NCBI GenBank assembly: GCA_037388885.1
Contig: JARRJS010000071.1
Location: forward strand, 1 to 36,050
From: JARRJS01 sp037388885
GTDB taxonomy: Bacteria; Gemmatimonadota; Gemmatimonadetes; Longimicrobiales; RSA9
Length of the DNA: 36,050 bases
Direction: 5' to 3'
The translations under genes and the position numbers were made by a program. Below the pieces are notes generated by a model that saw only the letters and a program-made list of their open reading frames with translations, was not told the DNA's origin and searched no databases. This document shows positions 8,751 to 16,506 of the stretch, piece after piece (the first letter of the stretch is position 1; each line of letters begins with the position of its first letter).

Positions 8751-11405
8751 AAGGGCTACAAGAGCGTGCCCTACTGCCCGCGCTGCGGTACGGCCCTGAG
8801 CTCCCACGAGGTGGCTCAGGGCTACGAGGACGTGGAGGACCCGTCCCTCACGTTCATCTGTCCGCTCCTGGACGCGAACGGGGAGGTGGAGGACCGGGCC
8901 ATTGTGGCATGGACGACGACGCCCTGGACGCTGCCGTCCAACGTGGCGCTCGCGGTGCACCCGTACCTGGAGTACGTCGAGGTGGCGTGGCAGGGGCGGG
9001 GCCTGATCGTGGCGGAAGCGCGCGTCGAGGCCGTGTTCGGCGAGGGCGCGGAGGTCCGTCGCCGCTACCGGGCGGACGAGCTGGTGGGCCGTCGCTATCA
9101 GCGGCCGTTCGAGCTGGTGCCGGTGCCCGACGATGCGCAGAACGCGTGGCAGATTGTTGCGGAAGACTTCGTCAGCGCGGAAGACGGCACCGGCGTGGTG
9201 CACCTGGCGCCGGCGTTCGGGTCAGACGACTTCGCCGCAGGTGCCCGCCATGGACTGCCCATGATGCGTCCCGTGGATGATGCCGGCCGTTTCGATGAGG
9301 ACCTGGACCTGGTGGGCGGCCTGTTCGCGAAGGACGCGGATCCGATCCTCGTGGAGGACCTGGAGCGGCGGGGCCGTGTGCTGGATCACGGCACGCTGGT
9401 GCATTCCTACCCCCACTGCTGGCGTTGCGACAGCCCGCTGCTCTACATGGCGCGCGACTCCTGGTACGCCCGCACCACCGAGTGCCGGGACGACATGCTG
9501 GCCAACAACGCCGCCATCGGCTGGCACCCGCCGGAGATGGGCACGGGCCGGATGGGTGAGTGGCTGGAGGGCAACGTGGACTGGGCGTTGTCCCGGGACC
9601 GGTTCTGGGGCACGCCGCTGCCCATCTGGGTGTGCGACGCCGACCCTTCGCACACGCTCGTCGTGGGCTCTTTCGCCGAGCTGGCGGAGCAGGCCGGTCC
9701 GCTGGCGGACGACTTCGACCCGCACAAGCCGTTCATCGACGAGGTGACATGGTCGTGCGCCGAGTGCGGCGGCACCATGCGACGCACACCGGAAGTGATC
9801 GACGTGTGGTTCGATTCGGGCTCCATGCCGTTCGCCCAGTGGCACTACCCGTTCGAGAACGAAGACGCGTGGCAGCGCCATTTCCCGGCGGATTTCATCT
9901 GTGAGGGCCTGGACCAGACGCGTGGCTGGTTCTACTCGCTGCTGGCCATCTCCACGATGCTGGGCCTCGGCCCGGCGTATCGAAATGTCATGGTCAACGG
10001 CCTGTTGCTGGACCGGGACGGCCAGAAGATGTCCAAGTCCCGCGGCAACGTCGTGGACCCCTGGGACGCAGTGGCGGACTTCGGCGCGGACGCCCTGCGC
10101 TGGTACTTCGTGACGGTGAGCCAGCCCTGGGCACCAAAACGCTACGACCCGGACGCCGTAACCGAATCGGTGCGCCGCACGTTCAACACGCTGGAGAACA
10201 CGTACCGGTTCTTCGCGCTCTACGCCAACGCCGAGGACTGGACACCCGGACCCGGCGATCCGGCACCGCAGGAGCGCCCGCTCCTCGACCGGTGGCTGCG
10301 CTCGCGGCTGCACGCCCTGGTCACGACCGTCACGGCCGCCCTCGATGCGTACGACGTGACGCCCGCGGCGCGGGCCGTGGGCGACTTCGTCGTGGACGAC
10401 CTTTCCAACTGGTACATCCGCCGTAGCCGGGACCGCTTCTACGGCAGCGCCGAAAACCCGGACGCCCGAGCGGCATTCCGGACGCTTCACGAGGCGCTGG
10501 ATGTCGTGGCACGCCTGCTCGCCCCGCTGACGCCGTTCGTGGCCGACTGGCTGTATGCGGCGCTGGGGCACGACGACAGTGTGCATCTGGCGATGTTCCC
10601 GGAGGCGGACGCCGAGGCCCGGGACCAACCGCTGGAGCGAGGCATGGATGCCGCTCGCATCCTGTCGAGCCTGGGCCGGGCGGCGAGGGAGAAGGTGCGG
10701 ATCCGGGTGCGGCAGCCGTTGCGCGCGCTGCACGCGGCGTTGCCGGACGGGCGGAACATGACCCCGGAGCTGGTGGATTTGGCGCGGGATGAGCTGAACG
10801 TGAAGGAAATCCGGTTCGTGGAATCGGCCGGCGAGCTGGTGACGTTGCGTGGGAAGCCGAACTACCGGTCGCTGGGCGCCCGGTTCGGCAAGCGGACGCA
10901 GGAAGTGGCGGATCTGGTGCGGGCCGTGGCCGGGGACGCGCTGCAGGCGCTGCGTCGTGGCGCACCGTTGGTCGTGACGCTGGACGGGCAGCCGGTGGAG
11001 CTTGCAGACGAAGATGTGGAGGTGGTGGAAGAGGCGGCGGGGGAGCTGGCGGTGGAGTCGGGGGAGGGTTACACGGTGGCCCTGGACCCCACGCTGGATG
11101 ATGCGCTGCGACGCGAAGGCCTGGCGCGCGAGCTGGTGAACCGGATCCAGCGGTTCCGGCGGGACCTGGACCTGAACGTGAGCGACCGGATCCACCTCGG
11201 CGTGTTCGGGGAATCGGAGATCGTGGCGGCGGCGCAGGAGCACGCCGACTACATTGCCCGGGAGACGCTCGCCGTCGAGCTCGAGGCCGAGCCGGACGGC
11301 GGCGCAGATTACGCGGCGCAGCGTGAGGTGGAGCTGGACGGAATGAAAGCGGCTGTTGCGCTGAGCGTGGTGGAGAGTCCCGATGGAACGGTGGCGCATG
11401 CCTAG
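8697..11405 (+). CDS. ileS: Isoleucyl-tRNA synthetase, main 3' part of a broken gene
   Basis: Carries the rest of IleS. Homologous sequence begins at about 8748 (YKGYKSVPYCPRCG); the open frame extends back to 8697 but those first residues are not IleS. Seen in order: the cysteine pair in PYCPRCGTALSSHEVAQGYE, the editing (CP1) domain start AWTTTPWTLPSN, HSYPHCWRCDSPLLY, DWALSRDRFWGTPLPIWV, the KMSKS loop GQKMSKSRGNVVDPW near 10030, the anticodon-binding domain (FVVDDLSNWYIRRSRDRF near 10390), and a C-terminal domain with ELNVKEIRF. It resembles IleS2 of Thermus and actinobacteria. With the 5' part it would form one gene (8351-11405) if the missing linker were restored. IleS is essential, so the break is probably an assembly error. 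Confidence 0.9.
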   Translation: MRCAARACLRTRRSGSGYKGYKSVPYCPRCGTALSSHEVAQGYEDVEDPSLTFICPLLDANGEVEDRAIVAWTTTPWTLPSNVALAVHPYLEYVEVAWQGRGLIVAEARVEAVFGEGAEVRRRYRADELVGRRYQRPFELVPVPDDAQNAWQIVAEDFVSAEDGTGVVHLAPAFGSDDFAAGARHGLPMMRPVDDAGRFDEDLDLVGGLFAKDADPILVEDLERRGRVLDHGTLVHSYPHCWRCDSPLLYMARDSWYARTTECRDDMLANNAAIGWHPPEMGTGRMGEWLEGNVDWALSRDRFWGTPLPIWVCDADPSHTLVVGSFAELAEQAGPLADDFDPHKPFIDEVTWSCAECGGTMRRTPEVIDVWFDSGSMPFAQWHYPFENEDAWQRHFPADFICEGLDQTRGWFYSLLAISTMLGLGPAYRNVMVNGLLLDRDGQKMSKSRGNVVDPWDAVADFGADALRWYFVTVSQPWAPKRYDPDAVTESVRRTFNTLENTYRFFALYANAEDWTPGPGDPAPQERPLLDRWLRSRLHALVTTVTAALDAYDVTPAARAVGDFVVDDLSNWYIRRSRDRFYGSAENPDARAAFRTLHEALDVVARLLAPLTPFVADWLYAALGHDDSVHLAMFPEADAEARDQPLERGMDAARILSSLGRAAREKVRIRVRQPLRALHAALPDGRNMTPELVDLARDELNVKEIRFVESAGELVTLRGKPNYRSLGARFGKRTQEVADLVRAVAGDALQALRRGAPLVVTLDGQPVELADEDVEVVEEAAGELAVESGEGYTVALDPTLDDALRREGLARELVNRIQRFRRDLDLNVSDRIHLGVFGESEIVAAAQEHADYIARETLAVELEAEPDGGADYAAQREVELDGMKAAVALSVVESPDGTVAHA

Positions 11406-11421
11406 AGCGGTGTGGTGGATG

Positions 11422-11430
11422 GGTGGAGGG
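11422..11430 (+). promoter_or_regulatory. Ribosome binding site deciding the dksA-like start
   Basis: GGTGGAGGG ends eight bases before the ATG at 11439, favouring that start over the in-frame GTG at 11412. Confidence 0.55.
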
Positions 11431-11438
11431 TGTGTGCC

Positions 11439-11816
11439 ATGCCGCTGAACGTCGCGCAGCGGGAGGCGCTGGAGCGCCTGCTGCTCAAGGACCGGGAACG
11501 GCTGGTCCGACGTCTGCGACGCATGTCGGAGCTCCTGAACGAGGAGAATGGTGAGCACGCGTTCTCGTTCCACATGGCCGATCAGGGCACCGACATGATG
11601 GAGCGGGAGAAGGCGTTTCTGCGGGCGGCGGACGAGGGTCGTGAGCTGCAGGCGATCGATGCGGCGTTGCGGAGACTGTATCGGGAGCCGTCGTCGTTCG
11701 GGACGTGCGACAGCTGTGGCCAGGAGATGGATTTCGCGCGACTGGAGGCGATCCCCCAGGCGACGTTGTGCGTGACGTGCAAGACGCGCGAGGAGAACCA
11801 GGGACCGAAGAGCTGA
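11439..11816 (+). CDS. TraR/DksA family zinc-finger protein
   Basis: DksA/TraR-type protein, expected to enter the RNA polymerase secondary channel and modulate transcription. The 125 residues form a coiled-coil hairpin (about 5-80) with MADQGTDMMEREKAF near its tip, followed by a C4 zinc finger with Cys90, Cys93, Cys111 and Cys114 (TCDSCGQEMDF, then LCVTCKTREEN). The finger and length fit the short TraR/DksA group rather than full-length E. coli DksA. It lies 33 bases after ileS and directly before lspA, with no base between the stop and the lspA ATG; a dksA-like gene beside ileS-lspA is a common arrangement. Confidence 0.9.
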   Translation: MPLNVAQREALERLLLKDRERLVRRLRRMSELLNEENGEHAFSFHMADQGTDMMEREKAFLRAADEGRELQAIDAALRRLYREPSSFGTCDSCGQEMDFARLEAIPQATLCVTCKTREENQGPKS

Positions 11817-12169
11817 ATGGAAACGCAGGCAGTCGAAGGAGCCATAGGCTCCCAGTCGAGCAAGGCGGGAACGCTGGCGTTGATCATGTCCTTTGTGATA
11901 GCGCTGGACGTGCTGACGAAAGCCTTGATCCAACGAACGTTCCATGTGTACGAGCAGGTGGACCTGCTGGGGAGCTATCTGCGGCTCACGTACATTCACA
12001 ATGCAGGTGCGGCGTTCGGCACCAGGGCGTGGTGGATTTCCTCGACGTCGGCATCGGCAGCATGCGCTGGCCCGTGTTCAACATCGCGGACCTGGCGGTG
12101 ACGACCGGTGCGGTGCTGCTTGCCCTTTCCCTCTGGCGCGAGGAGCGAGGCGAGAGCGGAGGTGACTGA
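11817..12169 (+). pseudogene. lspA: Lipoprotein signal peptidase LspA, internally deleted and frameshifted
   Basis: LspA is the inner-membrane aspartyl protease that removes prolipoprotein signal peptides. The ATG at 11817 opens a frame encoding helix 1 (LALIMSFVIALDVLTKALIQ) and LTYIHNAGAAFGT, the usual LspA block. At about 12020-12025 similarity jumps to another frame, where it resumes with GVVDFLDVGIGSMRWPVFNI and ADLAVTTGAVLLALSL, ending at the TGA 12167-12169. About 55-60 residues are missing, including two middle helices and the GNLxDR segment with one of the two catalytic aspartates. As it stands the product cannot be active. The second Asp (VVDFLD) is present. The gene is normally essential where lipoproteins are made, so an assembly collapse is likelier than true loss. 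Confidence 0.85.
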
Positions 12170-13174
12170 AGCGAGCGCGCGACGACGCATCATCGTGGAT
12201 GCACCCACCGGTCGGTTGGACACGTACCTGGCGCGCCGGTTGCCCGAGCTGTCGCGCACGCGCATTGCCCAGCTCCTGTCGCAGGGCCGCGTCACCCTCA
12301 ACGGGCACGTACCGCGCAAGAGTGAAACGCCACGCGTCGGCGATGTTGTCGAGGTGGAGATCCCGCCGGCGGAACCGTCCGAGATCCTGCCGGAACCACT
12401 CCCGCTCCATATCGTTTTCCAGGACGCCGACCTTGCCGTGGTCAACAAGGCCGCCGGCATGGTCACGCATCCGGCACCGGGTCACCGCACGGGGACGCTG
12501 GTGAATGCACTGCTGTACCATCTGGACGACCTGTCGGGCATTGGCGGCGTGTTGCGGCCCGGCATCGTGCATCGACTGGACCGGCACACATCGGGACTGC
12601 TCATCGTGGCGAAACACGATCGTGCGCACCGGCGATTGGCNNNNNNNAACACGATCGTGCGCACCGGCGATTGGCGGCACAGCTCAAGCGCCGCGAGATC
12701 CGGCGAACGTACCTGGCGTGTTGCTGGGGCCACGTGCAGGACCGGCAGACCATCGATGCGCCCCTGGGGCGCTCGCCGGGCGATCGCAAGCGCATGGCCG
12801 TCGTGGAAGACGGGCGCCGCGCCGTCACGCACGTCCAGCGGCTGGAACGCTGGCGCGCGGCGGACCTGCTGCGGGTGCGCCTGGAAACGGGTCGGACGCA
12901 CCAGATTCGGGTGCATCTGGCATCCATCGGTCATCCGGTGGTGGGGGACGATACCTACGGCGCCGGTTGGGTGCGCGGCATCTCGGGACCGGTCCGGGCG
13001 TGGGCGCAGGAGCTGGCCCGGCGCGTGCCGCGGCAGTTCCTGCATGCGGCCGAGCTGGAATTCCGACACCCGCGCACCGGTGCGCGCATGTGCCTGACGG
13101 CACCGTTGCCGGCGGACCTGGCGGTTGTGGCCGAATGGGCGTCCCGGACCTCCGGTCCGGGCGACAACCGTTGA
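12162..13174 (+). CDS. rluD: RluD-type 23S rRNA pseudouridine synthase, interrupted by an assembly gap
   Basis: Isomerises uridines in large-subunit rRNA. The GTG at 12162 starts VTEASARRRIIVDAP, overlapping the lspA stop by eight bases. An S4 RNA-binding domain comes first (GRLDTYLARRLPELSRTRI), then the catalytic motif IVHRLDRHTSGLL near 12570, and after the gap LETGRTHQIRVHLASIGHPV and DDTYGAGW. Seven Ns at 12641-12647 lie between two identical 28-base copies and shift the frame. Removing 35 bases (one copy plus the Ns) restores one frame of 325 residues, VAKHDRAHRRLAAQLKRREI across the join. So the gene is probably intact in the organism. Which Rlu subfamily (RluC/RluD) cannot be settled by eye. 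Confidence 0.88.
12613..12675. repeat. 28-bp direct duplication flanking a 7-N scaffold gap
   Basis: Bases 12613-12640 and 12648-12675 are identical and are separated only by Ns. This is the mark of two contig ends that overlap but were joined without merging. It is not a biological repeat. Confidence 0.9.
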
Positions 13175-13200
13175 CTGTGGTCGCGCGTGCGACCTATGTT
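13171..13200 (+). promoter_or_regulatory. Sigma70-like promoter at the head of the che-mgl operon
   Basis: TTGACT (13171-13176, five of six) and TATGTT (13195-13200, four of six) are 18 bases apart. The -35 box overlaps the rluD stop. The start of transcription would be near 13207, about 35 bases before the cheW ATG. No other comparably good promoter was noticed before 30309. Confidence 0.6.
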
Positions 13201-13242
13201 GCCATCGACCCTCCCCGGAAGTACCCTCACTATTTTCGGTTC

Positions 13243-13740
13243 ATGCTGCTGAGCGGTGTCGCTGATCCAGCACGATTGAACGCTGCAACGTCCCGGTGGG
13301 TCGTTGCCCGGTGCGGCAGTCTGTTGGTTGGACTGTCAACCCGGCATGCACGCGAAGTTCTTGACGCGCCGGCGCTTGCGCGGCTGCCTGGCGGGCAGGC
13401 GGCGGTGGGCATCACGAGCATGCGCGGTCGGATTGTGCCAGTGTTTGCGCTGGACCGCATGCTGGGCACGGGCAAAGGCGCCGTGGCCGGGTTGCCGGTG
13501 GTCGTCGTGGAGGTGCCGGGCCGGATTGCCGGGCTGGTCGTGGATCGCGTGGTGAAGGTCGTGGCGGCAAGCGTGAATGCCGACCCGTCGGTGCCGGCGT
13601 TGGCGGCAGGCGCTACGGGAACAGGGAAGTACACGGGCGGTACGTTCATCGGCCTGGACGTAGTTACACTGCTCCAGGACGCATTCCGGACAAGGCTGGC
13701 TGAGACAGAGAGTGACGGGGAATGGCACGCACGGTCCTGA
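13243..13740 (+). CDS. cheW: CheW-like chemotaxis coupling protein
   Basis: CheW-type adaptor expected to couple receptors to CheA. From the ATG at 13243 the protein has 165 residues and one CheW fold: RWVVARCGSLLVGLSTRHAR, the hydrophobic groove segment, the ITSMRGRIVPVFALDRMLG motif that matches the family pattern RG-x-x-x-P-x-x-D/L, and IAGLVVDRVVKVV. The frame is open far upstream but those codons overlap rluD in another frame. No clear ribosome binding site precedes the ATG, so the exact start is uncertain. The end overlaps cheY by 19 bases. First gene of the operon behind the promoter at 13171. Confidence 0.85.
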   Translation: MLLSGVADPARLNAATSRWVVARCGSLLVGLSTRHAREVLDAPALARLPGGQAAVGITSMRGRIVPVFALDRMLGTGKGAVAGLPVVVVEVPGRIAGLVVDRVVKVVAASVNADPSVPALAAGATGTGKYTGGTFIGLDVVTLLQDAFRTRLAETESDGEWHARS

Positions 13741-14084
13741 TCTGCGACGACGCCATCTTCATGCGTACCATGCTGGGGGAGATCCTGCGGCAGGCTTCAT
13801 TCGAAGTGGTGGGTGAAGCGTCCACCGGCGACGAGGCGGTACAGCTGTACCACGAGCTGAAGCCCGACCTGGTCACCATGGACATCGTGATGCCTGGCAA
13901 GGATGGCATCGAGGCCGTGCGCGAGATCATGCGGGAATCGCCCGAGGCGAAGATTCTGATGTGCAGCGCCATGGGTCAGCAGGCGTTGGTGATCGAGGCG
14001 ATCGAGGCGGGCGCGCGCGACTTCGTCGTGAAGCCGTTTCAGCCATCGCGGGTGCTGGAAGCCGTGCAGCGGGTGCTGGGCTGA
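13722..14084 (+). CDS. cheY: CheY-type single-domain response regulator
   Basis: Phospho-acceptor output of the CheA pathway. The 120 residues are one receiver domain with the acidic pair Asp9-Asp10, phosphorylation site Asp54 (TMDIVMPGKDG), Ser82 in MCSAMGQQ, and Lys104 in FVVKPF. There is no output domain. GGGG lies just before the ATG. It overlaps cheW and precedes cheA. Because no flagellar motor genes are seen, its target may be the MglA/MglB polarity machinery rather than FliM; this is inference. The downstream CheC could act as its phosphatase. Confidence 0.95.
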   Translation: MARTVLICDDAIFMRTMLGEILRQASFEVVGEASTGDEAVQLYHELKPDLVTMDIVMPGKDGIEAVREIMRESPEAKILMCSAMGQQALVIEAIEAGARDFVVKPFQPSRVLEAVQRVLG

Positions 14085-14097
14085 TCGCCCTCCACGG

Positions 14098-15876
14098 ATG
14101 GGAGTCAACGCGGTGGACCTTTCTCGCTACCATGAGCTGTTCTTCTCGGAGGCGGCTACCTACCTGCAGCAGTTGAACCGCCACCTCCTGGAGCTGGAGG
14201 GGGACGCGCCGGAGGCGTTGGAAGCGGCGTTCCGCGCAGCTCATACGCTCAAGGGCATGGCCGCGACGGTCGGCTTCTCCCGGGTGGCTTCGCGGGCCCA
14301 CGATTTGGAAGACCGACTCGCGCGGCTGCGCGACGACCGCGACGCGGCGCCGGATGTCGACGCGCTGCTGCAGGGCGTGGATGACCTGGAAGAAGCCGTG
14401 ACGGCGGTGGCGCAGGGGGCCGTGGAAGAGCCGGAGGCCGGCGTCGCCGAAGCCGGGGGCGGCGAGGCCGTAGCCTGGACGGCGCCCGCCGGAACGAAGG
14501 CGGTGGTGCGTGTTGCGTTCCGCTCCGACACGCCGCTGCCCGGCGTGCGGGCGACGATGGTGCTGCGAAACCTGCGTGGACTGGTCGATGTGCTCGGGCA
14601 CGCGCCCGCGGAGCTGGACGACGACTTCTCGGGCGACCTGGTCGTGTTCCTGAAGGCGAAACCCGATGGGCCGGAGCTGGAGGCTGCGATCCGGTCTGCG
14701 GGCGAAGTAGAGACGCTGGAGGTGGAGGGCGCCGGGGACGCGGATTTGCCGGCGGACCGCGTCGCGGCGCCGCAGAACTTTGTCAGGGTGGAGCGCCGGC
14801 ATGTGACGGTGCTGGCGGACGCCGTGGGTGAGTTGACGGCGTTGCACGGCGAGTTGGAGCGGGCGCTCGCGACCGGCGTTGGAGCGGGCGACGCGCTGGA
14901 TCGCATGCGACGTCTGCTGGCGGACCTGCAGACCACGGCGCTGGCGGTGCGGCTGGTACCGGTGGCGGAGGTGTTCGACCGGTTCCCGCGCCTCGTTCGC
15001 GACGCCGCGCGCAAGGCGGGCAAGACGGTGGACCTGCGCGTGGAGGGTCGTGCGATCGAGCTCGACCGGACCATCCTGGACGCGGTCTCGGAACCGCTGG
15101 TGCACCTGCTGCGCAACGCCGTCGACCACGGGCTGGACCCGTCGGCGGAGCGGAAGGCGGCCGGCAAACCCGAACGGGGTCGGGTGACTTTGAGTGCCCG
15201 GCGTGACCGGGGTGGCGTGGTGATCACGGTCGCCGACGACGGCCGCGGCGTGGACGCGGCGGCCGTGCGACGGCAGGCGGTGAAGGCCGGGCTGGCTACG
15301 AAAAAGGAGACGGCCGGATGGACGGCGGTCGATCTGCTGAGTGTGCTCAGCCAGCCGGCGTTTTCGGCGGCGGCGAAGGTCTCCGAGCTCTCGGGTCGTG
15401 GTGTGGGGCTGGACGTGGTGGCGACGCGCGTGCGAAACGTCGGCGGCGCGCTCGAGATGCAAACGGAAGCCGGAGTCGGTACCACGTTCGAGATGCGGTT
15501 GCCGGTCACGCTGGCACTGGCCGACGCCGTGTGGGTGGCGGTCGGGGGGGAGCGGTTCGCCATCCCGATGACGCACGTGACGGAGGTGCGGGAGCTGGAA
15601 CGACGGCGGCGCAGCATCCGCCTCCGGGGTGAAACGTACCCGACGGTGGATCTGGGGGATCTCCTGGGTGCTCCTTCCACGGGCGGCCCCGGGGCGGCTA
15701 TTCTCGTAGACGTGGCAGGACGCCGGTCTGCTCTGCTGGTGGATGCGTTGCTGGGGCACGAGCGAATCGTCGTGAAAGAATTCGATGTGCCGCGGGAGGC
15801 GCATCCGCTGGTGTCGGCGGCGACGTTGCGGGCCGATGGCCGGCCGGCGCTGGTCCTGGACCCTGCGGCGGTTTGA
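14098..15876 (+). CDS. cheA: Chemotaxis histidine kinase CheA
   Basis: Autophosphorylating kinase of the chemosensory pathway. The 592 residues in order: HPt (P1) domain with the phosphorylated His49 (AAHTLKGMAATVGF), a P2-like regulator-binding domain about 135-215, dimerisation helices about 230-295, HATPase about 300-445 with the N box HLLRNAVDHGL near 337, G1 VADDGRGVD near 378, G2 LSGRGVGLDVV near 430, and a C-terminal CheW-like P5 domain about 450-592. It is complete for the family. A GTG at 14113 with GGGAG eight bases upstream is an alternative start that would remove five residues. It lies 13 bases after cheY. Confidence 0.96.
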   Translation: MGVNAVDLSRYHELFFSEAATYLQQLNRHLLELEGDAPEALEAAFRAAHTLKGMAATVGFSRVASRAHDLEDRLARLRDDRDAAPDVDALLQGVDDLEEAVTAVAQGAVEEPEAGVAEAGGGEAVAWTAPAGTKAVVRVAFRSDTPLPGVRATMVLRNLRGLVDVLGHAPAELDDDFSGDLVVFLKAKPDGPELEAAIRSAGEVETLEVEGAGDADLPADRVAAPQNFVRVERRHVTVLADAVGELTALHGELERALATGVGAGDALDRMRRLLADLQTTALAVRLVPVAEVFDRFPRLVRDAARKAGKTVDLRVEGRAIELDRTILDAVSEPLVHLLRNAVDHGLDPSAERKAAGKPERGRVTLSARRDRGGVVITVADDGRGVDAAAVRRQAVKAGLATKKETAGWTAVDLLSVLSQPAFSAAAKVSELSGRGVGLDVVATRVRNVGGALEMQTEAGVGTTFEMRLPVTLALADAVWVAVGGERFAIPMTHVTEVRELERRRRSIRLRGETYPTVDLGDLLGAPSTGGPGAAILVDVAGRRSALLVDALLGHERIVVKEFDVPREAHPLVSAATLRADGRPALVLDPAAV

Positions 15877-15878
15877 GT

Positions 15879-15883
15879 GGGAG
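15879..15883 (+). promoter_or_regulatory. Ribosome binding site deciding the cheC start
   Basis: GGGAG lies five bases before the ATG at 15889, so the in-frame GTG at 15877 is probably not the start. Confidence 0.6.
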
Positions 15884-15888
15884 AATAC

Positions 15889-16506
15889 ATGAAGGCGAGC
15901 GAGTTGGGAGTCTTGCAGCTGGACGGACTGCGCGAGGTCGCGAACATTGGCGCCGGGCACGCGGCGACGGCCTTGTCCCAGCTGACGGGCCGGCGGATCA
16001 TGATCGACGTGCCGGAAGTGCAGTTCGTGAAGGTGGAGGACGTGAGCGAACTGACTGGCGACCCCGGCGAAGCCGTCGGCGCCGTAGCCATGCAGGTGTT
16101 CGGCGACGCCAAGGCGCGCACGGTGATCATTCTCCCGGCCGCGACCGCGGAACGGGTCACGGAGATCCTCCTGCGAGCCGAAAGGCTCCATTTCCCCGAT
16201 GCCTTCGGCGAAATGGAGCGGTCGGCCTTGAAGGAAGTCGGCAACATGCTGGCGGGTGCATATCTGACGGCACTGTCCGACTTCCTCGGGATGCTCCTGT
16301 TACCGTCCGTTCCCGATCTGGCACTGGACATGGCGGGTGCCGTGCTGCAGTCCACGCACCTCGACTTCGCGGACGCGGAAAGCGTGCTCTGCATTGAAAC
16401 GTGTCTGCGCATGGATGGTCAGGGTGACCTCCTGCGCGGCTACTTCCTCATGTTGCCGGCTGCGGGATCGCTCGAGCGCATCCTGCAGGCGATTCGCCTG
16501 GCGTGA
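15889..16506 (+). CDS. cheC: CheC-type CheY-P phosphatase
   Basis: Dephosphorylates CheY-P and, in Bacillus and Thermotoga, is enhanced by CheD. The 205 residues match CheC length and carry two complete active-site helices: DGLREVANIGAGHAATAL (Glu and Asn three apart) near residue 12 and SALKEVGNMLAGAYLTALSD near 112. Both sites are intact, unlike CheX, which has one. cheD is present downstream in the same operon, which supports a CheC-CheD pair. The stop overlaps the GTG of the next gene by four bases. Confidence 0.93.
   Translation: MKASELGVLQLDGLREVANIGAGHAATALSQLTGRRIMIDVPEVQFVKVEDVSELTGDPGEAVGAVAMQVFGDAKARTVIILPAATAERVTEILLRAERLHFPDAFGEMERSALKEVGNMLAGAYLTALSDFLGMLLLPSVPDLALDMAGAVLQSTHLDFADAESVLCIETCLRMDGQGDLLRGYFLMLPAAGSLERILQAIRLA

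Noticed and set aside
9222..11999. Very long minus-strand open frame of more than 900 codons opposite ileS
   Set aside because: Long antisense frames are expected in GC-rich genes. The composition is His/Arg/Gln-rich with no domain, and the plus strand is clearly ileS.
12613..12675. Two 28-bp copies considered as a CRISPR-like repeat or insertion target duplication
   Set aside because: Only Ns lie between the copies, and collapsing them restores the rluD frame, so this is an assembly joint.
13927..16412. Two long minus-strand open frames opposite cheA and cheC
   Set aside because: Antisense shadows of GC-rich coding sequence. The plus strand carries complete CheA and CheC motifs.
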